This document shows, in pieces, positions 23,040 to 34,799 of a stretch of DNA of 64,000 nucleotides (its first letter is position 1; every line of letters begins with the position of its first letter). Location of the stretch: NCBI GenBank assembly GCA_914767715.1, contig OU612072.1, forward strand, positions 9,240,001-9,304,000, read 5' to 3'. The notes beneath the pieces were generated by a model. That model worked only from the letters and a program-made list of their open reading frames with translations. It was not told the origin of the DNA and searched no databases. The stretch comes from Membranipora membranacea. Its lineage: Eukaryota; Bryozoa; Gymnolaemata; Cheilostomatida; Membraniporidae. A program made the position numbers and the translations under genes.

Positions 23040-24515
23040 GTGATTTATTTCGAGTGTGATGTCATTTGCCAGTGTGCCGCATCATGTTTATTTATTTGTT
23101 CTATAAAATAAATGTCAGATCTTGATCCAAAATTGTCTGTTATGGGAGAATAATATCGTAACTATCAGGCAAAATTTTTGCCTTCACCCTTATTATTGAG
23201 AGTTATGTTTACAAAGTCATCTATTGACTGACGTCAACAGTCTCAACCATCTTGATATCGATTGCTGGACAGCATATTATTTGGCAGCGACAAACTGTCA
23301 ATTATGATTTGATTCATGTCAATAATAAATTGATAATTATTATAATTATTATGATTATGAATTTTTGACTGTTTTCCATATGCCTGGTGTGATATAAGGA
23401 TCGATTGAGGTGACAATTAATAATTGTGTTAATGATGATTTTATTGGATTGAGAGACTTTTACTGCGGCACATTTCAACGAATGATAAATGATCAATTGT
23501 TAAATTGTCATCCAAGACATTTGTAAGATAAATAAACGTTCATTTTCATTTGAAACCTCCAGCTATGATCTACGCGCAATCTGTTGACAATCTGATTTTC
23601 TGTCCTTATCTAGCCAAATACTATGGTCATAATCGCTCGGTATCACGGTTTTTTTTATCGTTCACAGTAAAGAACCGCAAAAAACATGTTATCTTACTAA
23701 AAGGGTATAAAAACTAGCTCCACTCATGCATTGGGCATATGTGGTCCTGTTAGATAGGGTGATCAAATAACCTAGACCGTGAATGAAAGGAAAATATTGG
23801 AACTTTTAATTGTGTGTGAAATTTTGTTGAATTCTAATTTGTTATTTGTATTGGCTCTTTGAAGTCATCTCAATGGGAGAGATCTTCAACTAAGTACCAA
23901 ACTACAGGTGCTTCAGTGGTATCTTTGAGTTAGAATCTGCAAGATTTTCTTAAGCTTTTGATATCATTCACTTCAGCGTTTCATAGATCGATTGGGCAGT
24001 GCGCAAAACGGGGATGACTTTTCTGACATGTGAAACTCACCAAGGAGTCTTCAGACAACAATTTTACAAGGGCATCATCTAACATCTGGATTCTAGAATA
24101 ACTTTCATCAAACTACGGACAATAGTAATAAATAACGCAAACAGTGAACAGGGGACCTGCGAGATTGGTTAAAATACAGGTAAATATTTCAAATTCCGAA
24201 GGAAAACTTCCCCTCGCAATAACAATGATCACTTTAGGAGTGAATAACTTTAGTTTCAAGCCATTAAAAAAAGAGCAGAACACAGTGCTGTTACATTTAT
24301 TATCAAAATATGATAATTAAATGGTTGATCTTAATGTATTAACCTGTACCAACCATATTCCTGTAATTGTTTCCAAGTTCTGTAACTCGTGCCATCTGGA
24401 GAGTGAGATGCATACTCTCCTGTAAAGTACCAAACCATTAAGATAACCCTACAAATTGGGTTTGCGTTGTTTCATCTACGGCAGCTATTGCATTCATGTG
24501 TAGTTCGATGGATTT
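23040..24515. other. Intergenic sequence, no gene seen
   Basis: AT-rich, with a run of alternating AATAATTAT-type sequence around 23325-23360. No supported exons or clear repeats. Confidence 0.4.
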
Positions 24516-24517
24516 AC

Positions 24518-24745
24518 GTTGTACCACTCAGTTGGTTAGAGCGCCATTCTTTTGGCATGCAAATGTTGCACGTTGTGCGTTCGAACCCCACTGCAGTCGA
24601 TTGATAACTGGGGCTTAGTTAATCCCAAGGTGTGCTCCAGCCTGCCTGCAAACATAGAGCCATCTTGCGCAGATATTGCTGCTTTGCCACTTATGCCACT
24701 AATATTTTGTTGCCTATGCTTCGGGATGGTGGCATGGGACAAGAC
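24518..24745 (+). mobile_element. tRNA-derived SINE, family A
   Basis: The head has box A ACTCAGTTGGTTAGAGCGCC and box B GCGTTCGAACCCC. The body shares CACTGCAGTC, AAGGTGTGCTCC, GCCTGCCT and a terminal GCAGA.ATTGC motif, in order, with the element at 29116-29310, so both belong to one family. The copy is diverged. Confidence 0.7.
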
Positions 24746-24749
24746 ACCT

Positions 24750-27020
24750 GATTTTAATCAATTTGTACAACAAAAAACCAGTCGAATAAACCCTCTTACC
24801 ACCTATTTGTATGCTAAACATAATCTCCCCCATCCCCTATATTTTATGACCCAATCAGTTGTACATTGCACATTGCAAAGACAAAGCATTTACTGTGTTA
24901 ATTGATTTTTACACTCGAAATATTCCATGGTCTTCAGAAAAAGCTGATGATTATCCAACAACATTCTGATCTTCCTTCAAACTCAGGTTACGCTTATGCT
25001 TCGTGCGAATGGTAATTGCAAGGGGATTGTTGAAGGCTGAGGGTTGAACACAGGGTCATCCTATATCTTTCTAAAGTGCTCAAACAGTTACACAGCCTTG
25101 TAGGATCTCAACATGCTGACAAATTGCCTGCAGTTTCAGGAAATTTAAGAAAAATTGATTTTGGATTTAAGAGTCACCCCTTAACCATAGTCTCAAAGTG
25201 TGCAGTGGAGGCAGTTAGCTTAGAATTCATATCCAATCTCAGGTGATCTAGGATCATTAGAGATTTTTGGGTTACAACTCTCTTTCTTTCTTTCATACCC
25301 ATACCTCTTCTGCTCTTATTATGCAGCTTTCTGCAGGGGAGATAAACCCTGGATTAACCCTATGGTTACCCCACCAATTCTAGAACTTTCATATCTTTTC
25401 AATTTATGGCATGTTGGTGCAAACAAGGTCCCTGTGGCTCCCTTAGTCTGATTGTGAGCTTTATAATAAAAAACACAGCTTTCATATAGCCTTTAAACCT
25501 TCAATCCGCTGACAGATTTCTTGATTCCAGCAGATCTGATTGATTCCAAACACACTGCTGGTTGGTTCCTGGTTCCTTGACCTTCTGAGCACATACTGTC
25601 TCCCGAATGTAGAAATTTATTAAAAATGACTTCCTATTCGCTTTTGCGCACTGCTGCTAACGCTACCGAATCACTATACCCGACTGAAAACAGACATGGG
25701 ATTATTTAAGGTAGAGACACAGGGGTCAGCAAATATAGACTTTCTATACACCATTGGAAAGCTGCCGAGCTACTGATCGTTAATAGCTCATCAAAAATGT
25801 GATCGAATGATGTTGCATCATTTTATCGGAGAATCAAGGCCGATAAAGTGGATGGCTGAGCTAACTTCAGTGCTGGAAACTTAAAACAGGTTATGATTAT
25901 TCTCAAAGACATAGTTCATCCTAATTTTTGGTTGAATATAACATTTTATGTCACGTCATAATGCGTGTGTTATTTTTTAAATTTCTGATATAATGCAAAA
26001 TTTCAAGCGATGATTTGAGACAGTTTGAATAAATAAGAGCCAATTTTTTGGCTATTTTCCACTTGACACTTCCTCTTTTGTAAGAACTAAAAAAGATTTA
26101 TTTGTAAAAACTGCAGTATGCTGCAAGAACCATCAACTCAGCAGAAATACTGGTTTATCTAATCTTCTGGAGTTATGTGTTACGTCATTCTACCTATGAT
26201 TTGATTGTGTACATATCAGTGTCCCTATGTTTCATGTGCATGGCAAAGGGCAGGTTGGGTGTGGTATGGCTGCTGTAGTGCCCTCCCAGGGTTAGAGAGA
26301 AGTTAAAGATCATCAAGGGACAGTCGTAATAGGGAATAAAGTATTTTGCGCGGAGCGAAAAAAATTTTTGAATATTTTTCGCGCCATGTCATAATTTTCA
26401 CCTAATAGTGCCTGCCCGCCCGCACGCCCGCCCAACTGCGAAAGAGACCACTTTTTGAACAAGTTCAGTATTTCCGGTCCAAATCGGAGTGACATTTTTT
26501 CCGGTAAACGATAAAAACAGATTTATATGTCATGATTTTTGTTGCGCTGTAATGACCTCCCGAAAAGGAAAACTCCCTTCAAATGACTGTCTGAAGCAAG
26601 GAAATTTTGGGCATGAAAGCCTGCACGCTGAAGGAGAGCTAGCATGGTAGCCTTTTCACATAAAAGGGCCTTTCTTGCTCACGCTAATGTGCGGGTCATA
26701 GTTATCTTTTACATTTTATGTCAGCAGTGAATGTAATAGAAATTGCTTGTCAACCTGTTTTAGTATATTCATAGGAAGAATTATCAATATTATTACATCG
26801 GATCCTTACTAGATGACATTGAACTTAGAGAGGCCTAAGTATACTTTTACACCCTCTATGAAAGTAGGTGATAATAAACAGATGTCTGTTATTTTTACAG
26901 GCTTATTTCCACAATTAGGTCTTAAAACATTGCCAATAAGGCCTCAGATAAATGCAGCCAAAAAACAAGGCCATCTTGGTAATCATCTCATTAAATGAAA
27001 GGGGCATTAGTTCCTCTGTA
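24750..27020. other. Intergenic sequence with a dispersed repeat
   Basis: Holds one copy of a dispersed repeat (25700-26160) and a GC-rich patch with GCGCGGAGCG and CGCGCC flanking an A/T-rich centre (26347-26385), followed by repeated GCCCGCC (26410-26430). No gene seen. Confidence 0.4.
25700..26160 (+). repeat. Dispersed repeat R, copy 1
   Basis: Matches the reverse complement of 33780-34240 over its length. Shared words in order include ACTTTCTATACACCATTGG, CGAGCTACTGATCGTT, GTTGCATCATTTT, GTGGATGGCTGAGCTAA, CATCCTAATTTTTGGTTG and ATGATTTGAGACAG. A third, more diverged copy is at 34330-34770. No coding capacity was seen. Confidence 0.75.
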
Positions 27021-27023
27021 GTA

Positions 27024-29102
27024 TTATAAACTGTCCCCCGCGCGAAAACAACCCCGGACACTCTACAATATTGTAAACTGTCCCGGGGACACTTTACAAT
27101 ACAAACAGGCCTATTGTAAACTGTCCCTCCTATTGTAAACTGTCCCCCCATTTGTGACTGTCCATATCAAGGGCCCAGCTGTTTATCACCATTCTAAATG
27201 GGTCAGATCATCTAACTGGAGCATACCATGATGTTCTGGCTGCAACTATGATGGCCAAAGTTGTACCATGGGATGGTGGTGGTATCTCATTGACATTATG
27301 AATGAGTGTATAAAGCCTCTTTTTCATATGGTACTTTGTAGATCTATTTTTCGCAAACACTAGTTGTTATTTGAAGCTCCTATGATTTAGAGATGTCTGA
27401 TTGGTGAAGAAAGGTGCACTAAGCCAACAGTGAATAGATGTGTAGTTGCCACATCACAGAACACACATACTTTCATTGCAGGTTCATGAGCCGCGCGAAA
27501 ACAACCACCCCATTCATTCATCATAAAATCTACCTCCGTCAAGCATTTGCCTAGGAGTGATGGCAGTTAGTCACAAGTGTGAGCGGGAGAATTAATTACT
27601 TTTGAGCTTTTCATATTGTGAGGCCTGGTATTGCACTGTAAAATATTGCTTAAGCCGCGCGAAAACAACCACCCCCCAAGATGTCTTATAAAGCTATCTG
27701 TTAAAAAGTATCAAACATAATGAACCATGATTTTGCAGCCATAGTATGATTGTCATGAGGTGACCGTCTACCAAATTTTAGATTGAAAGGTTAGAACTTA
27801 ATGACACAACGAATGATATGTCATTCTTTGCAAATTCATGAGCCGCGCGAAAACAACCACCCCATTCATTCATCTTGAAATCTACCTCAATCAAGCATTT
27901 GCCTGTGAGTGATGAAAGTCAGTCACAAGTGAGACTTGGAGAAATAACCACTTTTGAGCTTTTCATATTGTGCGGCCTGGTATTGCACTGTAAAATATTG
28001 CTTAAGCCGCGCGAAGACAACCACCTCCCAGACTGTCTTAAAATGATTATCTGTCAAAAAGTCTCGAACATAACGAACCATGGTTTGGCAGCCATAATTT
28101 GATCGTTATAAGGTGACTGTCTACCAAATTTCAAATTAGTAGGTCAGAACTTAATGACACATTGGATGGTATGTCATTCTTTGCAAGTTCATGAGCCGCG
28201 CGAAAACAACCACCCCAGTCATTCATCTTGAAATCTACCTCAACCAAGCATTTGCCTGTGAGTGATGACAGTCAGTTACAATTGTGACTGGTAGAAATAA
28301 CCACTTTTGAGCTTTTCATATTGTGCGGCCTGGTATTGCACTGTAAAATATTGCTTAAGCCGCGCGAAAACAACCACCCCAAGCTGTCTTATAAAGATTA
28401 TCTGTCAAAAAGTCTTGAACGGAATGAACCATGGTTTGGCAGCCATAATGTGATTGTCATGAGGTGACTGTGTACCAAATTTTGGATTAAAAGGTTAGAA
28501 ATTAATGACACAACGGATGATATGCCATTCTTTGCAAGTTCATGAGCCGCGCGAAAACAACCACCCCATTCATTCATCTTGAAATTCACCTCAATCAAGC
28601 ATTTGCATGGGAGGGATGGCAGTCAGTCACAAGTGTGACTTGGAGAAATAACCGCTTTTGAGGTTTTCATATTGTGAGGCCTGGTATTGCACTGTAACAT
28701 ATTGCTTAAGCCGCGCAAAACAACCATCCCCCAAGCTGTCTTATAAAGATTATCTGTAAAAATGTCTCGAACGGAATGAACCATGATTTGGCAGCCATAA
28801 TGTGATTGTCATAAGGTGACTGTGTACCAAATTTGGGAGTAGTAGGTCAGAAATTAATGACACAACGGATGATATGTCGTTCTTTGCAGGTTTATGAGCC
28901 GCGCGAAAAGAACCACTTAGAATGGTGATAAACAGCTGGGCCTTTGATATGGACAGTCACAAATAGGGGGGACAATTTACGATAGGGGGGGGGGGGACAG
29001 TTTACAATAGGCCTGTTTTTATTGTAAAGTGTCCCCGGGACAGTTTACAATATTGTAAAGTGTCCCGGGGTTGTTTTCGCGCGGGGGACAGTTTACAATA
29101 GG
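27024..29102. mobile_element. Inverted-repeat element with internal 352-bp tandem array
   Basis: Terminal inverted repeats of about 175 bp: 27024-27196 and 28918-29102. Both contain repeated GTAAACTGTCCC words, a CCCGCGCGAAAACAACC block, and the inner end GGCCCAGCTGTTTATCACC. Inside are about 290 bp of unique sequence and then four tandem units of 351-353 bp. There is no transposase-like frame. Target-site duplications are not clear. It is a non-autonomous foldback or MITE-type element, directly followed by a SINE and then by the transposon at 29324. Confidence 0.85.
27488..28898. repeat. Four 352-bp tandem units with GCCGCGCGAAAACAACC
   Basis: Units start at 27488, 27840, 28193 and 28544, and the array ends with the fifth motif at 28896. 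Each unit holds the motif twice, once after TTCATGA and once after TTGCTTAA about 165 bp later. The sequence between is otherwise unrelated in the two half-units. With the terminal copies there are about 11 motif copies in 2 kb of AT-rich DNA. Unit-to-unit divergence is roughly 5-10 percent by eye. Confidence 0.9.
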
Positions 29103-29115
29103 ACAGTTTAGGAGT

Positions 29116-29310
29116 AGGAGGTGGCTCAGTGGTTAGAGCGCCGATCCTTCAGCACGCAAGTGTTGAAGGTCGTGGGTTCGAATCCCACTGCAGTCTACTG
29201 ACTACTGGGAGTTGTTGGACCCCCAGGTGTGCTCCGACCTGCCTAAAAACTGAGAGCAAATTGGCGCAGTCATTGCAGCCTCGCCCTTAAGGCACACACT
29301 ATTTTCACCG
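29116..29310 (+). mobile_element. tRNA-derived SINE, family A (second copy)
   Basis: Head with box A GTGGCTCAGTGGTTAGAGCG and perfect box B GGTTCGAATCC. The body shares CACTGCAGTC, CAGGTGTGCTCC, CCTGCCT and GCGCAGTCATTGCAGC with the copy at 24518. The tail ends near GGCACACACTATTTTC, just before the transposon at 29324. Confidence 0.8.
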
Positions 29311-29323
29311 CCACTATGTGGCG

Positions 29324-32300
29324 GTACCCGGCCATAATGCCATGGCCAAAATTCCATTGGGACAAAATGCCATTGCCATAGTGCCATTGTCATAATGCCA
29401 TGGCCATAATGCCATAGGTGAAAACACCACTGCACAATATACCAATGCCAAAATACCAGTTGTACAAAACGCCAGTTGTGTCAAAATACCAGTGAATATA
29501 AAGCCAGATGTGTCAAAATACCAATGGATATAAAGCCAGACATAATACCATGCGGGACAACATACCATATCCCAAAATACCATTGCCAAAATGCCAAAAT
29601 ATATAACCAAAGGAGATCAAGCCACGTCGTACTTTTTTTTAGTCACATTACAGCTGCGGATTGCTCGATCAGAGTAGGGGGTGGTTCAGTTGATTAGAGC
29701 CATCTCTTCACTGTTTAAGTCTCGAAGTTTCTACATTTGAATCTTTTTCTCTTGGGGTAGTTGGGCCCCATTGTACTGAAGGCTAGTGTGTGTTGCAGAA
29801 ATTGCAGCCAAATATTGCGCCGTCAAGTCGCCAACTCTGTGGGTTATGGCAAGTTAATTGACTCTCTAAATTTGACCAACTTTATGTCTTGGCTTGAAGG
29901 GTTTTGACTGGTCTTTGCTGATGCTATTACCGGCGTCATGAATGCTAGCATGATTGCACTCTGGCCCTACCCACACCTCCGGTATGAACTTTTTGAACAA
30001 GCCTATGCAATTTCTTAACGAGGACCTCGCTCCTCACTTGTTATTGGTTTTCATAAATTCAAGTTTGTTGGATCAAGCGTTGTATTCATGGTTTGTTATC
30101 ATATTGAAAATATTTTGAATTGAGTATGAAATTAATAAAAGTTTCAAAACTTTATATTCAAAAAGCATTTGTATTGGCATGATTTTTAGTTTTTCAAAAA
30201 TATGAGAACTGTGACCCCTGGTTTAATTCCCTTGATGTCACACAGAGTCCTATCTGGCTATCACTTGCGTGGCCCCAGAACTCTAATTCTAGATTCTGCT
30301 CAATGGCTGGACCGAGTGCTTGTATCATCATCAGGGTTAAATCTAATTCCTTTTTCAGGCTTCTAAAATGTTCATAGATAGTTATGCTGTTCCTCTTTCT
30401 TCTAAAAAGTTCCGGAATATGAGCTGTTAATCTTCTGGTTAATAATGTTGTTCGAGGTCTCAAAAAGGTATTCTCATAGTTTATGACAAGACAGTTGGTG
30501 ATACACCATTCATTTATCAGAGGTAAATTGATCTTCGTAATTTCAGGTTCAGTGCTAAAATTATTAGTATTGTCAGCAAAAAACTTTCAATTTAGATCAG
30601 GTGATACATTTTAAAGGTCAACATTATAAATTATAAATAGTGCTGGCCGAGAACCGAACCCTGGGAAGCACCGATCATGCCAGGCAGTAAACCGACTTAA
30701 TTCATTTACCAATACAAACTGTTTTCTATTTAAAAGATAATTTTCCTACAGTCGCTATGAGGGGGATAATATCTGAAAAAAATATCTGTTTACTTATTAG
30801 AACGCTGTGATTTATTGTATCAAAAGCTTTTGAAAGATATAAAATTAAACCCTGGGTGATTCTTCCATCAATAAAATGGCCGTAAAGTTGTTCCATTATA
30901 ATATTGATTGTGTCAGTTGTACTGCGCCCATCTAATGCCAAATTTTTTACAATGATTTTTGAATTTCCTCTATGGTTTTTGAATGCTCTTTGCTTATTTT
31001 GTGAAGTTTAGTACCCTCTTTGGTGAGTGTAAATAACTGCTTAGTCATCCAAAGTTTCTTGATAGTAGGACGCTGATGCTTTCTGGCACTAATTTTGTTG
31101 CTGGCATTATCAATGCATGAGCTTGATTTTCCATTGAAAGTTGGTGTCAGATATTTCTGTAACAATTTTGTTATTGTATAATTTCTTATAATAACACATA
31201 AATTTATTTTAGTTGTGTTCATCCGTAAGGAATTGTGGATCTGAAATGTTTAAATCTAAGGTGCACATTTTTATGTTCGGATTTAATAATAGTAATAGAT
31301 AATATAAAATAATTATTTTGGTTTCACAAATTCTGGTTCGGGATCTAATAAGAATATAAAAATATTGGCTTCAACTCAACTTGCTTTAGTCTTTTGAAGC
31401 TAAGTCAAAATTTTTTTCGGGGTTCCTGTACGCCGACCTGCGCATCACAACACTGGTGGGTCATATTTTGGCATACATATCGGTATAGGAGAGTTTTGTT
31501 CTACACTTTACGCATTTTACGCAGTCCATTACAGGTGGAAGGCAACTTTGGTGGTTTATCGTAATTAAACCAAAACAAATTTTGTTGAATGTGTATATGG
31601 TCAGAAGAGATGTTAAAAACTTATCCATATCCATCATCATTTATACTAAATTTACAACATGAAATTCAAGTTGTGAACATCCTGTGAGTCACAAGCCCCT
31701 ATTAAATGACTTTGCTGAATACTATGGCCATGGCCTAACCGTGAAAGTTCATTTTGGGTAAACAGAGTTTTTCCTTCCTGTTAGTTGTAACTGTAACTTT
31801 TTATACAACTAATAAACACAGAGATAACCTGCTCTATGTTCAATCATCGTAGTCTTATCAATGTCATTAGTAAGCATGAGTCTCTAAGGCAGCAATGAGT
31901 CAAGACTTGGCTTTCAAAAAAAATTGGTAATAATCCAAAGTTATTGTCATATTATTCTAGAGAATGGTTGAGAAATATTTATTACAAGTCACTAGCTCTC
32001 AGTTTGTGGATCCAAACGAACCCCAGATATCATTGAAATTGAACGAAGAAACTTTGAGACTTGAACAGTGAAGGAGATGGCTCTAACCAACTGAACCACC
32101 CCCTACTCTGATCAATCAACCCGTAGCTGTAATGTGACTAAAAAAAATACAATGTGGCTTGATCTCCTTTGGTTATAAATTTTGGCATTTTGGCAATGGT
32201 ATTATGTCCAATCTGGCTTTATATCCACTGGTATTTTGACACATCTGGCTTTATATCCACTGGTATTTTGACACATCTGGCTTTATATCCACTGGTATTT

Positions 32301-32447
32301 TGACACAACTGGCGTTTTGTACAACTGGTATTTTGGCATTGGTATATTGTGCAGTGGTGTTTTCACCTATGGCATTATGGCCATGGCATTATGACAATGG
32401 CATTATGGCAATGGCATTTTGGCCATGGCATTTTGACACGGAATCCG
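29324..32447 (-). mobile_element. Inverted-repeat DNA transposon T, copy A, with LINE fragment inside
   Basis: About 3.1 kb flanked by the 8-bp target duplication ATGTGGCG (29316-29323 and 32448-32455). The termini are GTACCCGG and CGGAATCCG. Long inverted repeats of about 415 bp make up each end. Each is formed by about 280 bp of degenerate AAATGCCATTG-type words, a spacer with AGGAGATCAAGCCAC, and a tRNA-like block (GGTGGTTCAGTTG.TTAGAGCCA). The middle holds degraded reverse-transcriptase sequence on the minus strand. Copy B at 42768-46318 is the same element in the opposite orientation. There is no transposase frame, so it is non-autonomous. An 8-bp target duplication is typical of hAT elements, but the family is not proven. 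Confidence 0.85.
30194..31222 (-). mobile_element. Decayed LINE reverse-transcriptase fragment within transposon copy A
   Basis: The translation at 31222-30947 contains KKLWMTKQLFTLTKEGTKLH, like the linker before the RT of CR1/L2/Jockey-type LINEs. At 30941-30726 the frame gives LDGRSTTDTINIIMEQLYG and LYLSKAFDTINHSVL, the RT region just before the catalytic core (DLSKAFDTVNH in active elements). Beyond it the frame is broken. The catalytic YADD region is not seen. It is a relic and not functional. Confidence 0.75.
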
Positions 32448-32520
32448 ATGTGGCGAGTGACGAACCCTTGCAATTTTAACCAATAGTACAACCAACCAAC
32501 AATATGTGGGCTTTTTATTG

Positions 32521-32885
32521 GTATTATATTTATCTTGATGGCATATTAAGTAGGAGATTGGCCTGACACATCTCATAAAATACTATTATAACTAATATCG
32601 ATTAGCGTCTCAACAAAAATATGTGTCACAATGTTCGGTGGTTTTCTTGTGATGACAATGTTGGTATTGTGACATCTAGAAGGAGACATATGTGAACAAC
32701 AGCCATGGAATTCAAATTAAATATTTGACATCGATCATTGTAAACCTAAAAATGTCTAAAATATAGTTATTTGCGTCATTATATTTATCTTGATGACATA
32801 TTAAGTAGGAGAATGGCTTGACACATCTCATGAAATACTATTATAACTAATATCGATTAGGGTCTCAACAAAAATATTTGTTGCA
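32521..32885. repeat. Direct duplication of about 110 bp
   Basis: The segment from TATTTATCTTGATGGCATAT through CGATTAGCGTCTCAACAAAA (about 32525-32630) recurs at about 32782-32880 with a few changes, 257 bp later. Confidence 0.75.
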
Positions 32886-33340
32886 AATGGTTGTGAAATG
32901 AAAGGTAGTATAGAATATGCAGAAGCACTTGTAACAAAGAGACTTTGTGATACAAATCTGCCTTCGTCCTAAATTGAGGTCTTGCAAAAAAATAATTATC
33001 ATTATTATGCTAGAAAACTTTGTAATTTTATCATCAAAAGGTCACTGTTTTGTGTTATTTCGAGAGAAAATCAACTTTAAAAAATCGTTGGCACCAGTAA
33101 AATTATGATGATTTTGTGTAGAGTGGCTGGGGAAGCCTAGCTACATGCACAATAGAGTGGAATGGCCACTATTTTGAAATACCTTGTGCTTACAGATTGC
33201 TATTCTTATTTGGTTCTCCACGTTATGAGAGGGGAATTAAAATTAATGTGTAATACTTTTTAAAGGCATAAGGCCACAATTAGGCCGCAAATGATTATTC
33301 ATTAGGCCGCACTGACAAGAAGGCCGCAGGTTGCCCACAG

Positions 33341-33780
33341 CTGGCATAGACCATCAAAGGTATTTACTGTTTCCGTAATGTCAAACATGCTGGACCAGCA
33401 CTAAGGCCAGACAATAATTTTTTTAATTCTCACATACGAAGTTGTCTTGATCAAGCATATTAGAAACAGGAAGTGCCAACATAATATGGCACTACATATC
33501 AGTTTTCCTCGAATTGCACCCCACAGAAGGCCCAAAAACACATTGAAAAGCCTCTTAGGTTGGTTGTTTTGGGCATTCTGTGGTGCGCAATTTGGGTAAA
33601 ACTAATACATTTTGCAATATTCTGTTTGCATTTCATGTTTGTATTATGCTTAATCAAAGCGGCTTTGTATGTGAGAATTTTCAAAACAAATTTGTCTGGC
33701 CTTAGTGCTGGACCTTTTGACAGCATGTTTGACATTATGGAAAAATGACGCAAAATGTATCTACCTTTGATGGTCTATGC
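33341..33780. repeat. Large imperfect palindrome, about 440 bp
   Basis: CATAGACCATCAAAGGTA on the left is mirrored by TACCTTTGATGGTCTATG on the right. The arms continue inward through TAAGGCCAGACAA/TTGTCTGGCCTTA to a centre near 33548. The arms are about 210 bp with clear but imperfect pairing. A small frame on the right arm is not credible as a gene. Likely a foldback element. Confidence 0.75.
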
Positions 33781-34240
33781 TGATCTTGCTATATACATTT
33801 GTTATACTGCTGAAATTTGAGGTGTGGGTCATTAAAACAGCAATCCAATGGATAATAGCAGAAAATTTGGCTCTATTCATTCAAGCTGTCTCAAATCGTT
33901 GCATAAAATTTCGCATTATATTATCAAATTTAAAAAACCACATGCAGTATGAGGTGACGTAAAAAGCCACTTTTGGCTCATCAAATATTATTTGCAACCA
34001 AAAATTAGGATGGACTATGTCTCTAAAAATAAACATAACTCGTTTAGAAATTTCTAGCAATCAATTTAGCTCAGCTATCCACTTTTCTAAAAACAGCCTT
34101 TTCGGCCTAATTTCTCTGACAAAATGATGCAACGTCATCCAATCACATTTCTGATGAGCTATAAACGATCAGTAGCTCGGCTGCTTCCCAATGGTGTATA
34201 GAAAGTCCATATTTTCTGATCCCTGTGTTTCTACTTGTTT
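33781..34240 (-). repeat. Dispersed repeat R, copy 2
   Basis: Reverse complement of the 25700-26160 copy, with the shared words listed there. It abuts the palindrome at 33341-33780, so the palindrome may be part of a longer composite element. Confidence 0.75.
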
Positions 34241-34329
34241 GGCCACAATAATGGTTATTTGGACAGCATGTTTGGCGTTATGCAAAGGCGGCGAAAATAT
34301 TAGCCGTTTTCGAGAGTCTACTGTCATTG

Positions 34330-34770
34330 CAATATGCAAGCTAATTTTTTGAAAGTCAATGTATATGACATTTGAAGAGTACTCTAAGAGAAAATCATAA
34401 TTAATTTAGATTTGAGCCTATGATCTGTTGTGAATTAATGATTGAAATTTCTCATATTTTCACGGCTTCACAAAAAAATTGCGTTGAATGGCGTGACGTA
34501 AAAAGTCAATTTAGACTAGTCATATATCAAAGAAAATCAAATTTTTTGATGAACGCAATCTCTAAGTAGACATTCCACATGTTTTAAAATTTTTTGCAAC
34601 TAATTTGACTCCTCCATTTGCATTGACAAAAAAGAGCATTTTCTGCCTCATTTCCTCCCTAAAATGACACAACGTCATCGAATCAAGTTTCTGTTCAGCT
34701 ACTCACTTTCAGTAGCTCGGCAGATTTCCAACGGTATATGATATGTTGATATTCGGATCGGTCTTTGACA
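34330..34770 (-). repeat. Dispersed repeat R, copy 3 (diverged)
   Basis: Same orientation and order of words as copy 2 (GTGACGTAAAAAGTCAATTT, ATTTCTCATATTTTC, ACACAACGTCATCGAATCA, AGTAGCTCGGCAGATTTCC), but with much more divergence. Copies 2 and 3 are about 500 bp apart in tandem. Confidence 0.6.
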
Positions 34771-34799
34771 TTACCTTAAGCATTGATCACAAAATAAAT

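Noticed and set aside
24552-24905. 117-codon open frame on the plus strand
   Set aside because: It begins inside the tRNA head of a SINE and runs through its body, and the opposite strand is also open. Not a gene.
29202-29610. Open frames such as MQWCFHLWHYGHG and similar in the transposon ends (also 42834-43094 and 46033-46371)
   Set aside because: They are the translation of the AAATGCCATTG word array in the inverted repeats. The composition is purely repeat-driven and both strands are open.
29324-32447. Transposon T as a LINE or DIRS-type retroelement because it holds RT sequence
   Set aside because: Long inverted ends with 8-bp target duplications fit a DNA transposon. The RT piece is short, dead and lies in the middle as captured sequence.
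33560-33748. Hydrophobic open frame (MVVLGILWCAIW)
   Set aside because: It lies on one arm of the 440-bp palindrome, and a matching frame is open on the other strand. There are no splice partners.
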